In this document: piece after piece, positions 1-5,321 of the stretch | Position numbering within the stretch: position 1 is the first letter of the stretch | Layout of the letters: every line of letters starts with the position of its first letter | NCBI RefSeq assembly: GCF_030147005.1 | Contig: NZ_JASLAW010000100.1 | Location: 1 to 5,321 of the forward strand | Direction of reading: 5' to 3' | Source: Pseudomonas sp. | GTDB lineage: Bacteria > Pseudomonadota > Gammaproteobacteria > Pseudomonadales > Pseudomonadaceae | DNA length: 5,321 nt | Made by a program: the position numbers and the translations under genes | Notes under the pieces: model-generated | Told to the model about the DNA's origin: nothing | What the model saw: only the letters and a program-made list of their open reading frames with translations | Databases searched by the model: none

Positions 1-1
1 G

Positions 2-784
2 GCAAATGCGCGCCTGGCGGCCACCACCGCAACGCGCTGGCAAAACCTGTTGGCCAGCCATTCCGTGTCGCGCCAGGAAACCGATGAAAAAACCTCGAAT
101 GCCGCCGCCGCCAAGGCCAATGCCCAAGCCGCCGCAGCCGACTATGCGCGGCTGTGCGCACTGGAAAGCTACAAAACCCTGCGTGCGCCCTTCGCCGGCA
201 CGATCACCGCGCGCAACACCGATATTGGCCAATTGATCAAAGCCGATGCCGATAGCGATCCGGAACTTTTCAGCATTGCCGACACCCACCAGTTGCGCCT
301 GTACGTGCCGGTGCCACAGAACTACGCGGCGGTGATCCACCCGGGGCTCGAAGCGGAGCTGACCGTGCCCGAACATCCGGGCGAACGCTTCAAGGCGCAT
401 CTGATTGGCGACTCCACCGCCATCGACCGGCGTTCCGGCACCCTGCTCGCGCAGTTCGTCGCCGACAATCCGAACGGCGAACTGCTGCCCGGCGATTATG
501 CCGAAGCCACCTTGCCGATTCCGGCAGACACCCACGGCGTGAGCATACCGGCCAGCGCGTTGATCTTTCGTGCGCAGGGCACCCAGGTCGCGGTGCTGGA
601 CGCGCACAACCATGTGCACCTGCAAGGCATTCATATCGGCCTGGACCTGGGCGAACGCCTGGTGATCGACCAAGGCCTGAAACCCGCCGACCGCGTCATC
701 GACAACCCGCCCGATGCGCTGCGCGAAGGCGACCCGGTACAACTGGCCGACGCCACAGGGGGTGCCCATGCGCCCAAGGCTTAA
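2..784 (+). CDS. Efflux periplasmic adaptor subunit (membrane fusion protein, HlyD/AcrA type), 5'-truncated
   Basis: This is the last 260 residues of a periplasmic adaptor that joins an inner-membrane pump to an outer-membrane channel. The frame is open from base 2, so the N-terminus lies outside the window. The first in-frame start-like codon (TTG at 50) falls inside the helical hairpin and is not a real start. Visible parts, numbered from the first codon: the descending coiled-coil helix (1-55), with R12, L16 and S23 matching the RxxxLxxxxxxS tip motif used to dock on TolC-like channels; the second lipoyl half-motif, with RAPFAGTI at 61-68; a beta-barrel domain (about 90-175, including LLPGDYAEA); and a membrane-proximal domain (about 180-250). 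The gene overlaps the channel gene downstream by 17 nt, which suggests translational coupling. Family known: such adaptors serve mainly RND pumps. Inferred: the pump gene lies upstream. The substrate cannot be read from this fragment, and no Met- or His-rich metal site is visible. Confidence 0.93.
   Translation, partial: ANARLAATTATRWQNLLASHSVSRQETDEKTSNAAAAKANAQAAAADYARLCALESYKTLRAPFAGTITARNTDIGQLIKADADSDPELFSIADTHQLRLYVPVPQNYAAVIHPGLEAELTVPEHPGERFKAHLIGDSTAIDRRSGTLLAQFVADNPNGELLPGDYAEATLPIPADTHGVSIPASALIFRAQGTQVAVLDAHNHVHLQGIHIGLDLGERLVIDQGLKPADRVIDNPPDALREGDPVQLADATGGAHAPKA
757..762 (+). promoter_or_regulatory. Ribosome binding site that sets the start of the channel lipoprotein gene
   Basis: AGGGGG lies 5 nt before the ATG at 768, inside the end of the adaptor gene. 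It favours 768 over the in-frame ATG at 714, which would put a non-signal-like stretch of 18 residues ahead of the lipoprotein signal peptide. Confidence 0.75.
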
Positions 785-2186
785 ACCTTTTGCTGCATTC
801 ATGCTGCTGGCGTTGCAAGGCTGCTCCATGGCGCCCACCTACCAGGTGCCGTCGGTTGACCTTCCCGCCAATTACCGCGAACAAACCAGCGACGGCCCAT
901 GGCACAGCGCGCAGCCGTCAGACCAGTTGGCGCCTCAATGGTGGACGCTGTACAACGATCCAAAGCTGGATGAACTGCAACAGCAACTGCTCAAGGCCAA
1001 CCCGGACCTGGCTGCGGCGCTGGCGCATTTCGATGCGTCCCGTGCGTATGCCAGTCAACTGAATGCAGGGCTGTTCCCGCAGCTCACCGCCAGCGCACAG
1101 CCGTTACGCCAGCGGCAATCGGATTCGCGACCGCTGCGCGGCACCACCCAGCCATCGGTTTACAACAGCGACACCGCCGGGTTCTCGTTGAGTTACGACC
1201 TGGATCTGTGGGGCAAAATCCGCAACCAGGTCGCGGCCGGCGATGCCCGGGCCCAAGCGTCCGGCGATGACCTGGCGGTGGCGCGCTTGAGCCTGCAACG
1301 TCAGTTGGCGACGCTGTATGTGCAGCTCAATGGGCTGGATGCGCAGCGCCGGATTCTGACTGGCTCGCTGGAGGATTTCAGCCAGGCGCTGCAACTTACC
1401 CGCAGCCGTTATGAGGGCCAGATCGCGTCGGAACTGGACCTGACCCGTGCGCAAAATCAACTGGCCGAGGCCAAGGCGCAGCTGGATGACGTGCGTGGGC
1501 AGCGCAACCTGACCGAGCATGCAATCGGCGAATTGGTGGGCGTGGTCGCCAGTGATTTTTCACTGCCGGCCAGCCCCCGGTTAATGGCCTTGCCAGGGAT
1601 TCCCTCGCAGCTGCCAAGCCACCTGCTGCAACGTCGCCCGGATATCGCAGCGGCGGAACGCCGAGTGTTTGCGGCCAATGCCAATATCGGTGTAGCCAAG
1701 GCGGCGTGGTATCCGGATTTCAGTTTGACCGGGTTGATTGGCGGCCAGACTCAGGGTGTGGGCAATTTGCTTTCAGCCGGCAATCGATATTGGGCGCTGG
1801 GGCCGTTGGTGAACCTGCCGATTTTTGATGGTGGGCGCCTGAGTGCCAACGAACGCCAGGCCAGGGCTGAGTTTGAAGAGGCCTCGGCGCACTACCGTAG
1901 CGAGGTGTTGAAAGCCGTGCGAGAGGTCGAAGATAACCTGGGGCAACTGCGGGATTTGCAGCAGCAAGCGCAGGATGAACAGGCTGCGGCGGATGCGGCG
2001 CTGCATACCCAGGCCCTGGCGATGAACAACTACCAGGCCGGGGCGGTAAGCTATCTGGATGTGGTCACGGCCCAGACGGCCGCGTTGCAGGCGCAGCGCA
2101 CCTTACAAGCGTTGCAGACGCGGCAGTTGCAGGCGAGCGTCGGGTTGGTCACTGCGCTTGGCGGCGGCTGGCAGCCTGGCGCCTGA
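768..2186 (+). CDS. Outer-membrane efflux channel lipoprotein (OprM/NodT class of the TolC superfamily)
   Basis: Complete 472-residue protein, a usual length for this family. It should form the trimeric outer-membrane exit duct of the tripartite pump. The start at 768 gives a short lipoprotein signal (MRPRLKPF followed by a hydrophobic stretch) ending in LQGC. Cys19 would be lipidated, and Ser20 at +2 is compatible with outer-membrane sorting. Family landmarks in order: QWWTLYNDPKLDEL at 57-70; SYDLDLWGK at 142-150; the central LPSHLLQRRPDI at 282-293, followed by AAERRVFAANANIG and AAWYPDFSLTG; PIFDGGRL at 351-358; YQAGAVSYLDVV at 422-433. Two repeated outer-membrane-efflux domains (about 60-260 and 280-465) fit this pattern, with long Ala/Gln/Leu-rich helices building the periplasmic tunnel. 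The 17-nt overlap with the adaptor gene indicates one operon, with this gene probably last. Which pump it serves is unknown. Confidence 0.95.
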   Translation: MRPRLKPFAAFMLLALQGCSMAPTYQVPSVDLPANYREQTSDGPWHSAQPSDQLAPQWWTLYNDPKLDELQQQLLKANPDLAAALAHFDASRAYASQLNAGLFPQLTASAQPLRQRQSDSRPLRGTTQPSVYNSDTAGFSLSYDLDLWGKIRNQVAAGDARAQASGDDLAVARLSLQRQLATLYVQLNGLDAQRRILTGSLEDFSQALQLTRSRYEGQIASELDLTRAQNQLAEAKAQLDDVRGQRNLTEHAIGELVGVVASDFSLPASPRLMALPGIPSQLPSHLLQRRPDIAAAERRVFAANANIGVAKAAWYPDFSLTGLIGGQTQGVGNLLSAGNRYWALGPLVNLPIFDGGRLSANERQARAEFEEASAHYRSEVLKAVREVEDNLGQLRDLQQQAQDEQAAADAALHTQALAMNNYQAGAVSYLDVVTAQTAALQAQRTLQALQTRQLQASVGLVTALGGGWQPGA

Positions 2187-2208
2187 CACCGTTCACAGGC
2201 CAGCCATG

Positions 2209-2256
2209 CGTTGAGGTTCGGGCGCCATAGCGGTGGGGTCATTTGCGGCCTCAACG
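2209..2256. repeat. 8-bp inverted repeat between the efflux operon and copC
   Basis: CGTTGAGG at 2209-2216 is the exact reverse complement of CCTCAACG at 2249-2256, with 32 nt between the arms. It sits after the efflux operon and just before the proposed copC promoter. It has no following T-tract, so it is not a standard intrinsic terminator. It could be a chance match, part of a structured transcript end, or a regulatory site. Confidence 0.35.
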
Positions 2257-2258
2257 GG

Positions 2259-2288
2259 GCGACACACCGAACCGAAACTTCGTACACT
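2259..2288 (+). promoter_or_regulatory. Putative sigma70-type promoter for copC-copD
   Basis: GCGACA (2259-2264, four of six matches to TTGACA), an 18-nt spacer and TACACT (2283-2288) would start transcription near 2295, giving a leader of about 26 nt before copC. The gap of 134 nt after the efflux operon also argues for an independent promoter. I see no clear copper-regulator box. Confidence 0.4.
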
Positions 2289-2320
2289 GCCCGCTCGTAT
2301 TCGTTGATGGGGATTACACA

Positions 2321-2686
2321 ATGTTGATCAAGAAAGCCCTGACCACCGCCGCCCTGCTCGCTTCCCTGCTGGGTGCGTCGGCGGCGTTCGCTCACGCACA
2401 CCTCAAAAGCGCTACCCCGGCGGCAGACAGCAGCGTTGCCGCGCCGCAAGCTCTGCGCCTGATGTTCAGCGAAGGCGTCGAAGCCACCTTCAGCAAAGTG
2501 TCCCTGAGCAAGGACGGCACCGAAATCGCGATCAAAGGCCTGGAAACCCCGGACGCCGACAAAAAAACCCTGGTGGTGACACCGGCCGCGCCGCTGGCCG
2601 CCGGTAACTACAAGGTCGTGTGGAATGCGGTGTCGGTCGACACTCACAAGAGCAACGGCGAATACAGCTTCAAGGTCGGCCAATAA
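2321..2686 (+). CDS. copC: Periplasmic copper-binding protein CopC (histidine-brace, Cu(II)-only type)
   Basis: Complete 121-residue precursor. A Sec signal peptide (MLIKKALTTAALL... ending ASAAFA, residues 1-24) is cut to leave a 97-residue mature protein beginning HAHLKS, the CopC N-terminus in which His1 forms the histidine brace. Seen in the mature numbering: His1, His3, Glu27, and Asp83-x-His85 within the conserved WNAVSVDTH segment. In the family, His1, Asp and His bind Cu(II) with high affinity. The Met-rich loop that holds Cu(I) in the P. syringae plasmid CopC is absent, since the mature chain has only one Met (Met24), so Cu(II)-only binding is inferred. The start at 2321 is preceded by GGGG at 2309-2312 and gives a normal signal peptide; the in-frame ATG at 2243 would add 26 residues ahead of it and is unlikely. 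copD follows after 3 nt. The likely job is periplasmic copper carriage toward CopD. Confidence 0.95.
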   Translation: MLIKKALTTAALLASLLGASAAFAHAHLKSATPAADSSVAAPQALRLMFSEGVEATFSKVSLSKDGTEIAIKGLETPDADKKTLVVTPAAPLAAGNYKVVWNAVSVDTHKSNGEYSFKVGQ

Positions 2687-2689
2687 TTC

Positions 2690-3547
2690 ATGGCAACCCT
2701 GTTGGTGCTGTGCCGTTTTGTGCATTTCATCGTTGTGCTGCTGATGTTCGGCACCTGTGTGTTCAGGCCTCTGCTGCTGGGCGCGGCCGCGCAACCGGTG
2801 CTCGACCGGCACCTGTCGCGCATCACCCGCGGCCAGGCATGGCTGGGGCTGGGCTCCGGGGTTGCGTGGCTGTTGTTGATCACCGCCAGTATGGCCGGCG
2901 GTTGGGACGCTGCACTGCAACCGGCCACGGTGATGTTGGTGCTGGGCAAAACCTTCTTTGGGCAGGTGTGGGTCTGGCATCTGCTGCTCAACCTGCTGCT
3001 GGTGATCGCACTGATCAAGCCGTGGCCGGCCCTGCGCCTGCCGCTGATCGCACTGGTGCTGGCGACCCTGGCACCGGTGGGCCACGGCGCCATGCTCGAT
3101 GGCCTCAGCGGGCAACTGCTGATCCTCAATCAGGTGGTGCACCTGGCATGCGTCGGCGCCTGGCTGGGCGGGTTGCTGGTGCTGGTGTTGATCCTCAGAC
3201 AGCCCCAGCCGCTTGCGCTGCAGCCGATCCTGCAACGCTTCAGTGGCGTGGGTTACGGCCTGGTCGCAGGCCTGCTGGTGACCGGTTTGATCAACGTACG
3301 CGTGCTCGCCGGGCAACTGTGGCCGACGCCGCTGTTTGAAGGGTTTGCCTTGATTCTGCTGATCAAGGTGTTGCTGGTAATGGGCATGTTGGCGCTGGCG
3401 TTGCTGAATCGGTTGCGCCTGAAACAGTGCGAACAGCGTGTGAGCAGCCTGAAGGCCAGTGTCATGCTGGAATGGTTACTAGGTGTTTCAGCGGTGGCTG
3501 CGGTTTCCCTCCTTGGCACCCTTCCGCCGATGACCATGGGGGCCTGA
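2690..3547 (+). CDS. copD: Inner-membrane copper transport/resistance protein CopD
   Basis: Complete 285-residue, very hydrophobic protein with about eight membrane helices, roughly 4-30, 52-70, 93-112, 116-135, 148-170, 187-206, 218-240 and 259-277. Possible metal ligands near membrane faces are His12 (RFVHF), His97 (VWHLLL), His132 (VGHGAM) and His151 in VVHLACVGAWLGGL; the last segment, His followed by WLGG, is the clearest CopD-family signature. The length is close to that of stand-alone CopD proteins. The ATG lies 3 nt after the copC stop with only a weak, distant purine stretch (AAGG at 2672-2675), so translation is probably coupled to copC. CopC-CopD pairs are thought to move copper from periplasm to cytoplasm; that role comes from the family, not from this sequence. 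No copA, copB or copRS lies in the window, so this looks like the short copCD unit and not the full resistance operon. Confidence 0.92.
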   Translation: MATLLVLCRFVHFIVVLLMFGTCVFRPLLLGAAAQPVLDRHLSRITRGQAWLGLGSGVAWLLLITASMAGGWDAALQPATVMLVLGKTFFGQVWVWHLLLNLLLVIALIKPWPALRLPLIALVLATLAPVGHGAMLDGLSGQLLILNQVVHLACVGAWLGGLLVLVLILRQPQPLALQPILQRFSGVGYGLVAGLLVTGLINVRVLAGQLWPTPLFEGFALILLIKVLLVMGMLALALLNRLRLKQCEQRVSSLKASVMLEWLLGVSAVAAVSLLGTLPPMTMGA

Positions 3548-3569
3548 ATTTCCGACAGTGAATGCCGCC

Positions 3570-3650
3570 CGTATAGAAGCTGGCTTGCCATCGCTGCGGT
3601 GTCGCCCATGACCGAGTCGTCTGCATCGCAGGCAAGCCAGCGCCTACAGG
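3570..3650. repeat. REPIN-like element: pair of inverted pseudomonad REP sequences
   Basis: GCTGGCTTGCC at 3579-3589 is the exact reverse complement of GGCAAGCCAGC at 3631-3641. Pairing continues imperfectly inward: CG at 3592-3593 with CG at 3627-3628, and TGC at 3595-3597 with GCA at 3623-3625. It also continues outward (TAG at 3574-3576 against CTA at 3644-3646). The right arm, with flanking GCGATGC and CCTACAGG, looks like the intact REP form seen between genes in fluorescent pseudomonads; the left arm is more worn. Such pairs are known to be mobilised by RAYT transposases encoded elsewhere. It could also fold in RNA and stabilise or end the copCD transcript. The outer boundaries are approximate. 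Confidence 0.75.
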
Positions 3651-3669
3651 GGTCGTGGCCAGTCTGAAA

Positions 3670-3679
3670 GATCATGATC
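3670..3679. promoter_or_regulatory. Short perfect palindrome upstream of the oprD-type porin gene
   Basis: GATCATGATC is a perfect 10-bp palindrome ending 21 nt before the TTGACA at 3701. It overlaps a second imperfect dyad, ATGA-N5-TCAT (3674-3686). The position would suit an activator site, but a palindrome this short can occur by chance and I cannot assign a regulator. Confidence 0.25.
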
Positions 3680-3700
3680 GAGTCATCGTAGAACTTCTGC

Positions 3701-3759
3701 TTGACACTCCCCGAAAACCCCGCAAATATCCCGCTCAATGTTGTACGACAACGTATAAC
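3701..3759 (+). promoter_or_regulatory. Putative promoter region of the porin gene
   Basis: Two readings are possible. A perfect -35 hexamer TTGACA (3701-3706) is followed after 17 nt by a poor -10, AAATAT (3724-3729). Alternatively a good -10, TATAAC (3754-3759), lies 3' of the operator-like palindrome but has no good -35 (CCGCTC at the expected place), as might be expected of an activated promoter. The AT-rich stretch 3754-3785 stands out against the surrounding GC-rich DNA. The porin gene therefore very probably has its own promoter, but the exact hexamers are uncertain. Confidence 0.45.
3740..3752. promoter_or_regulatory. Operator-like palindrome, GTTGT-ACG-ACAAC (GntR/FadR-type)
   Basis: Five-base arms GTTGT and ACAAC are exact reverse complements around a 3-nt centre. 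Operators of many FadR-subfamily GntR regulators have the form of a short dyad with a 3-nt centre, such as TTGT-N3-ACAA or TGGT-N3-ACCA. Here the dyad abuts the TATAAC hexamer at 3754, a position where a bound repressor would block RNA polymerase. FadR-subfamily regulators often respond to organic acids, which fits a carboxylate porin. The regulator is not in the window, so the assignment is inference from motif shape and position. Confidence 0.5.
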
Positions 3760-3784
3760 AAATAATAAAAACAACAAAAGAAAA

Positions 3785-3790
3785 AGGGAG
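3785..3790 (+). promoter_or_regulatory. Ribosome binding site fixing the GTG start of the porin gene
   Basis: AGGGAG ends 7 nt before the GTG at 3798 and lies in an A-rich leader. No in-frame ATG near this point offers a better start, and GTG gives a complete signal peptide. Confidence 0.75.
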
Positions 3791-3797
3791 CTTCACT

Positions 3798-5060
3798 GTG
3801 AGTCAATTCGCCCGCAATTCCTCCTATCGCCTCGGTCTCATCAGCCTCACCAGCCTCGCGTTCACCCTGCCCCTCACGGCCCACGCCGAAGGGTTTGTCG
3901 AAGACGCCAAAGCCACGCTCAACCTGCGCAATGCCTACTTCAACCGCAACTTCACCAACCCCACCAATCCTCAGGGCAAGGCCGAAGAGTGGACGCAAAG
4001 CTTCATTCTGGACGCAAAGTCCGGCTACACCCGCGGCACCGTAGGTTTCGGCATTGACGTCCTGGGCCTGTACTCGCAAAAGCTCGATGGCGGCAAAGGC
4101 ACCGCCGGCACCCAGTTGCTGCCGGTGCACGATGATGGCCGCCCGGCCGATAACTTCGGACGCCTGGGCGTGGCGTTGAAAACCAAGCTGTCGAAGACTG
4201 AATTGAAGGTCGGCGAATGGATGCCGGTGCTGCCGATCCTGCGCTCCGATGACGGCCGCTCCCTGCCCCAGACCTTCCGCGGCGGCCAGGTGACGTCCAA
4301 CGAGATTGCCGGCCTGACCCTCTACGGCGGCCAGTTCCGCGGCAACAGCCCGCGCAACGACGCGAGCATGGAAGACATGTTCATGAACGGCAGAGCGGCG
4401 TTCACCTCCGACCGGTTCAACTTCGGCGGCGGCGAATACACGTTCAATGACAAGCGCACCCAGGTCGGCCTGTGGTACGCCGAACTCACCGATATCTACC
4501 AGCAACAGTACGTCAACCTCACCCACAGCCAGCCGGTTGGCGACTGGACCCTGGGCGCCAACCTCGGTTTCTTCAATGGCAAGGAAGACGGCAGCGCACT
4601 GGCCGGCGACCTCGATAACAAGACCACCTTCGCCATGCTCTCGGCCAAATACGGCGGCAACACCTTCTACGTCGGCCTGCAAAAACTCACTGGCGACAGT
4701 GCGTGGATGCGCATCAACGGCACCAGCGGCGGCACGCTGGCCAACGACAGCTACAACGCCAGTTACGACAACGCCAAGGAAAAATCCTGGCAACTTCGCC
4801 ACGACTTCAACTTTGTGGTACTCGGCGTTCCCGGTTTGACCATGATGAACCGCTACATCAGCGGCAGTAATGTGCACACCGGAGCGATCACCGATGGCAA
4901 GGAATGGGGGCGTGAATCCGAGCTGGCCTACACCGTGCAGAGCGGTGCGCTGAAGAATTTGAACGTACGCTGGAGGAATTCGACTATGCGTCGGGACTTC
5001 AGCAATAACGAGTTTGATGAAAACCGGATCTTCGTCAGCTACCCGATATCACTGCTTTAA
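3798..5060 (+). CDS. OprD-family outer-membrane porin (substrate-specific Occ channel)
   Basis: Complete 420-residue protein, close to the family's usual 410-450. A signal peptide of about 30 residues ends LTAHA, and the mature chain starts EGFVEDAKATLNLRN, like OprD/OpdK-type porins. Family landmarks: EEWTQSF at 63-69; the LLPVHDDGR loop at 108-115; LPILRSDDGRSLPQTFRG at 145-162, the most diagnostic stretch; EIAGLTL at 169-175; MEDM at 191-194; GLQKLTGD at 293-300; VLGVPGLTMMNRYISG at 341-356; and the final strand ENRIFVSYPISLL. Known for the family: 18-stranded monomeric barrels with a narrow pore and a basic ladder that draws in carboxylates, basic amino acids or aromatic acids. The EGFVEDAK start and NFTNPTNPQGKAEEW region look more like the OccK (OpdK-like, carboxylate) branch than OprD itself, but the substrate is not determined. 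It appears monocistronic, with its own promoter and operator-like site; no transporter or catabolic gene is adjacent in the window. No convincing terminator follows, so transcripts may enter the repeat array. Confidence 0.95.
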   Translation: MSQFARNSSYRLGLISLTSLAFTLPLTAHAEGFVEDAKATLNLRNAYFNRNFTNPTNPQGKAEEWTQSFILDAKSGYTRGTVGFGIDVLGLYSQKLDGGKGTAGTQLLPVHDDGRPADNFGRLGVALKTKLSKTELKVGEWMPVLPILRSDDGRSLPQTFRGGQVTSNEIAGLTLYGGQFRGNSPRNDASMEDMFMNGRAAFTSDRFNFGGGEYTFNDKRTQVGLWYAELTDIYQQQYVNLTHSQPVGDWTLGANLGFFNGKEDGSALAGDLDNKTTFAMLSAKYGGNTFYVGLQKLTGDSAWMRINGTSGGTLANDSYNASYDNAKEKSWQLRHDFNFVVLGVPGLTMMNRYISGSNVHTGAITDGKEWGRESELAYTVQSGALKNLNVRWRNSTMRRDFSNNEFDENRIFVSYPISLL

Positions 5061-5110
5061 ATGTAAGGGACAAGCCCTGAGGCCAGCCCGTTAAGCGCTG
5101 AAGCGGACAC

Positions 5111-5321
5111 CTGTGATCTGTGACTTGCGACCTGTGACCCGTGGCTTGCGACCTGTGACCTGTGGCCTGTGACCCGTGACCTGTGACCCGTGGCTTGCGA
5201 CCTGTGACCTGTGACCTGTGACTTGTGACCTGCGACCTGTGGCCTGTGACTTGCGACCTGTGGCCTGTGACCTGTGACCTGTGACCTGTGACCTGTGACC
5301 TGTGACCTGTGACCTGTGACC
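5111..5321. repeat. Heptanucleotide tandem repeat array, consensus CTGTGAC, running off the window
   Basis: From 5111 to 5320 there are 30 consecutive 7-bp units with no insertion or deletion; base 5321 begins another. Seventeen units are exactly CTGTGAC. Variants are TTGCGAC (5125, 5146, 5195, 5251), CTGTGGC (5160, 5237, 5258), CCGTGGC (5139, 5188), and one each of CCGTGAC (5174), TTGTGAC (5223), CTGCGAC (5230) and CTGTGAT (5111). All 19 differences are transitions, so the YYRYRRY pattern never breaks. The last eight units (5265-5320) are perfect. A 36-bp stretch at 5129-5164 recurs exactly at 5178-5213, seven units away, showing block duplication. The 50 nt between the porin stop and the array (5061-5110) hold no clear gene or terminator. 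Every + frame meets TGA within each 21 bp, so the + strand is non-coding here. Function is unknown. Confidence 0.95.

Noticed and set aside
50..52. TTG at 50 as the true start of the adaptor gene
   Set aside because: The same frame is open to base 2 and encodes the start of the conserved RxxxLxxxxxxS motif, so the codon is internal and the gene continues outside the window.
714..767. Alternative upstream start at 714 for the channel lipoprotein
   Set aside because: It would add 18 residues before a good lipoprotein signal peptide and increase the overlap with the adaptor gene to 71 nt. The ATG at 768 has a strong ribosome binding site.
2243..2320. Alternative upstream start at 2243 for CopC
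   Set aside because: It would bury the signal peptide behind 26 non-signal residues and begin upstream of the likely promoter. The ATG at 2321 gives a normal Sec signal and the expected mature His1.
2051..3316. Long minus-strand open frame (421 codons) opposite copC and copD
   Set aside because: Its product is rich in Gln, His and Arg with no recognisable domain, as expected from the complement of GC-rich Leu/Val/Ala codons. It lies across three well-supported + strand features.
3735..4877. Long minus-strand open frame (380 codons) opposite the porin gene
   Set aside because: It is the shadow of a strongly supported OprD-family gene. Its Val/Ala/Glu-rich product has no family motif, and its start has no supporting context.
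5066..5078. Terminator after the porin gene (AGGG-ACAAG-CCCT)
   Set aside because: The stem is only 4 bp and no T-tract follows, so it is too weak to call an intrinsic terminator.
5111..5321. CRISPR array
   Set aside because: The period is only 7 bp, with no 23-45 bp repeats and no unique spacers, and no cas genes are present.
5111..5321. Cluster of Vfr/CRP sites, since each unit contains TGTGA
   Set aside because: CRP-type sites need TGTGA followed by an inverted TCACA. The array has only direct repeats and no TCACA on the + strand.

Overview
The window looks like chromosome of a fluorescent Pseudomonas or close relative. The support is high GC with GC-ending codons, an OprD-family porin, a short histidine-brace CopC followed by CopD, an OprM-class lipoprotein channel, and a REP/REPIN-like inverted repeat of the GCTGGCTTGCC type common between genes in this group. 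The species is inferred from these traits, not proven.

Layout, all genes on the + strand. (1) 2-2186 is the end of a tripartite efflux operon: the C-terminal 260 residues of a periplasmic adaptor (membrane fusion) protein, overlapping by 17 nt a complete outer-membrane channel lipoprotein of the OprM/NodT class. The inner-membrane pump must be encoded upstream, outside the window. (2) 2187-2320 is a 134-nt gap with a probable promoter and an 8-bp inverted repeat. (3) 2321-3547 is a copC-copD pair, 3 nt apart: a periplasmic Cu(II)-binding protein and its eight-helix inner-membrane partner. (4) 3548-3797 is a 250-nt intergenic region with a REPIN-like palindrome, a short GATC-type palindrome, promoter elements, and a GTTGT-N3-ACAAC palindrome resembling a GntR/FadR-type operator. 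(5) 3798-5060 is a complete OprD-family porin with a GTG start. (6) 5061-5321 is non-coding as far as can be seen. From 5111 to the last base it is a heptanucleotide tandem array, consensus CTGTGAC, which runs off the window.

The three gene sets appear functionally separate: drug or solute efflux, copper handling, and uptake of a small organic acid or amino acid through the porin. They share only the cell envelope. The least ordinary element is the heptamer array: 30 consecutive units without an indel, 19 differences from consensus that are all transitions, and a homogeneous right end that may continue beyond the window or mark an assembly break.
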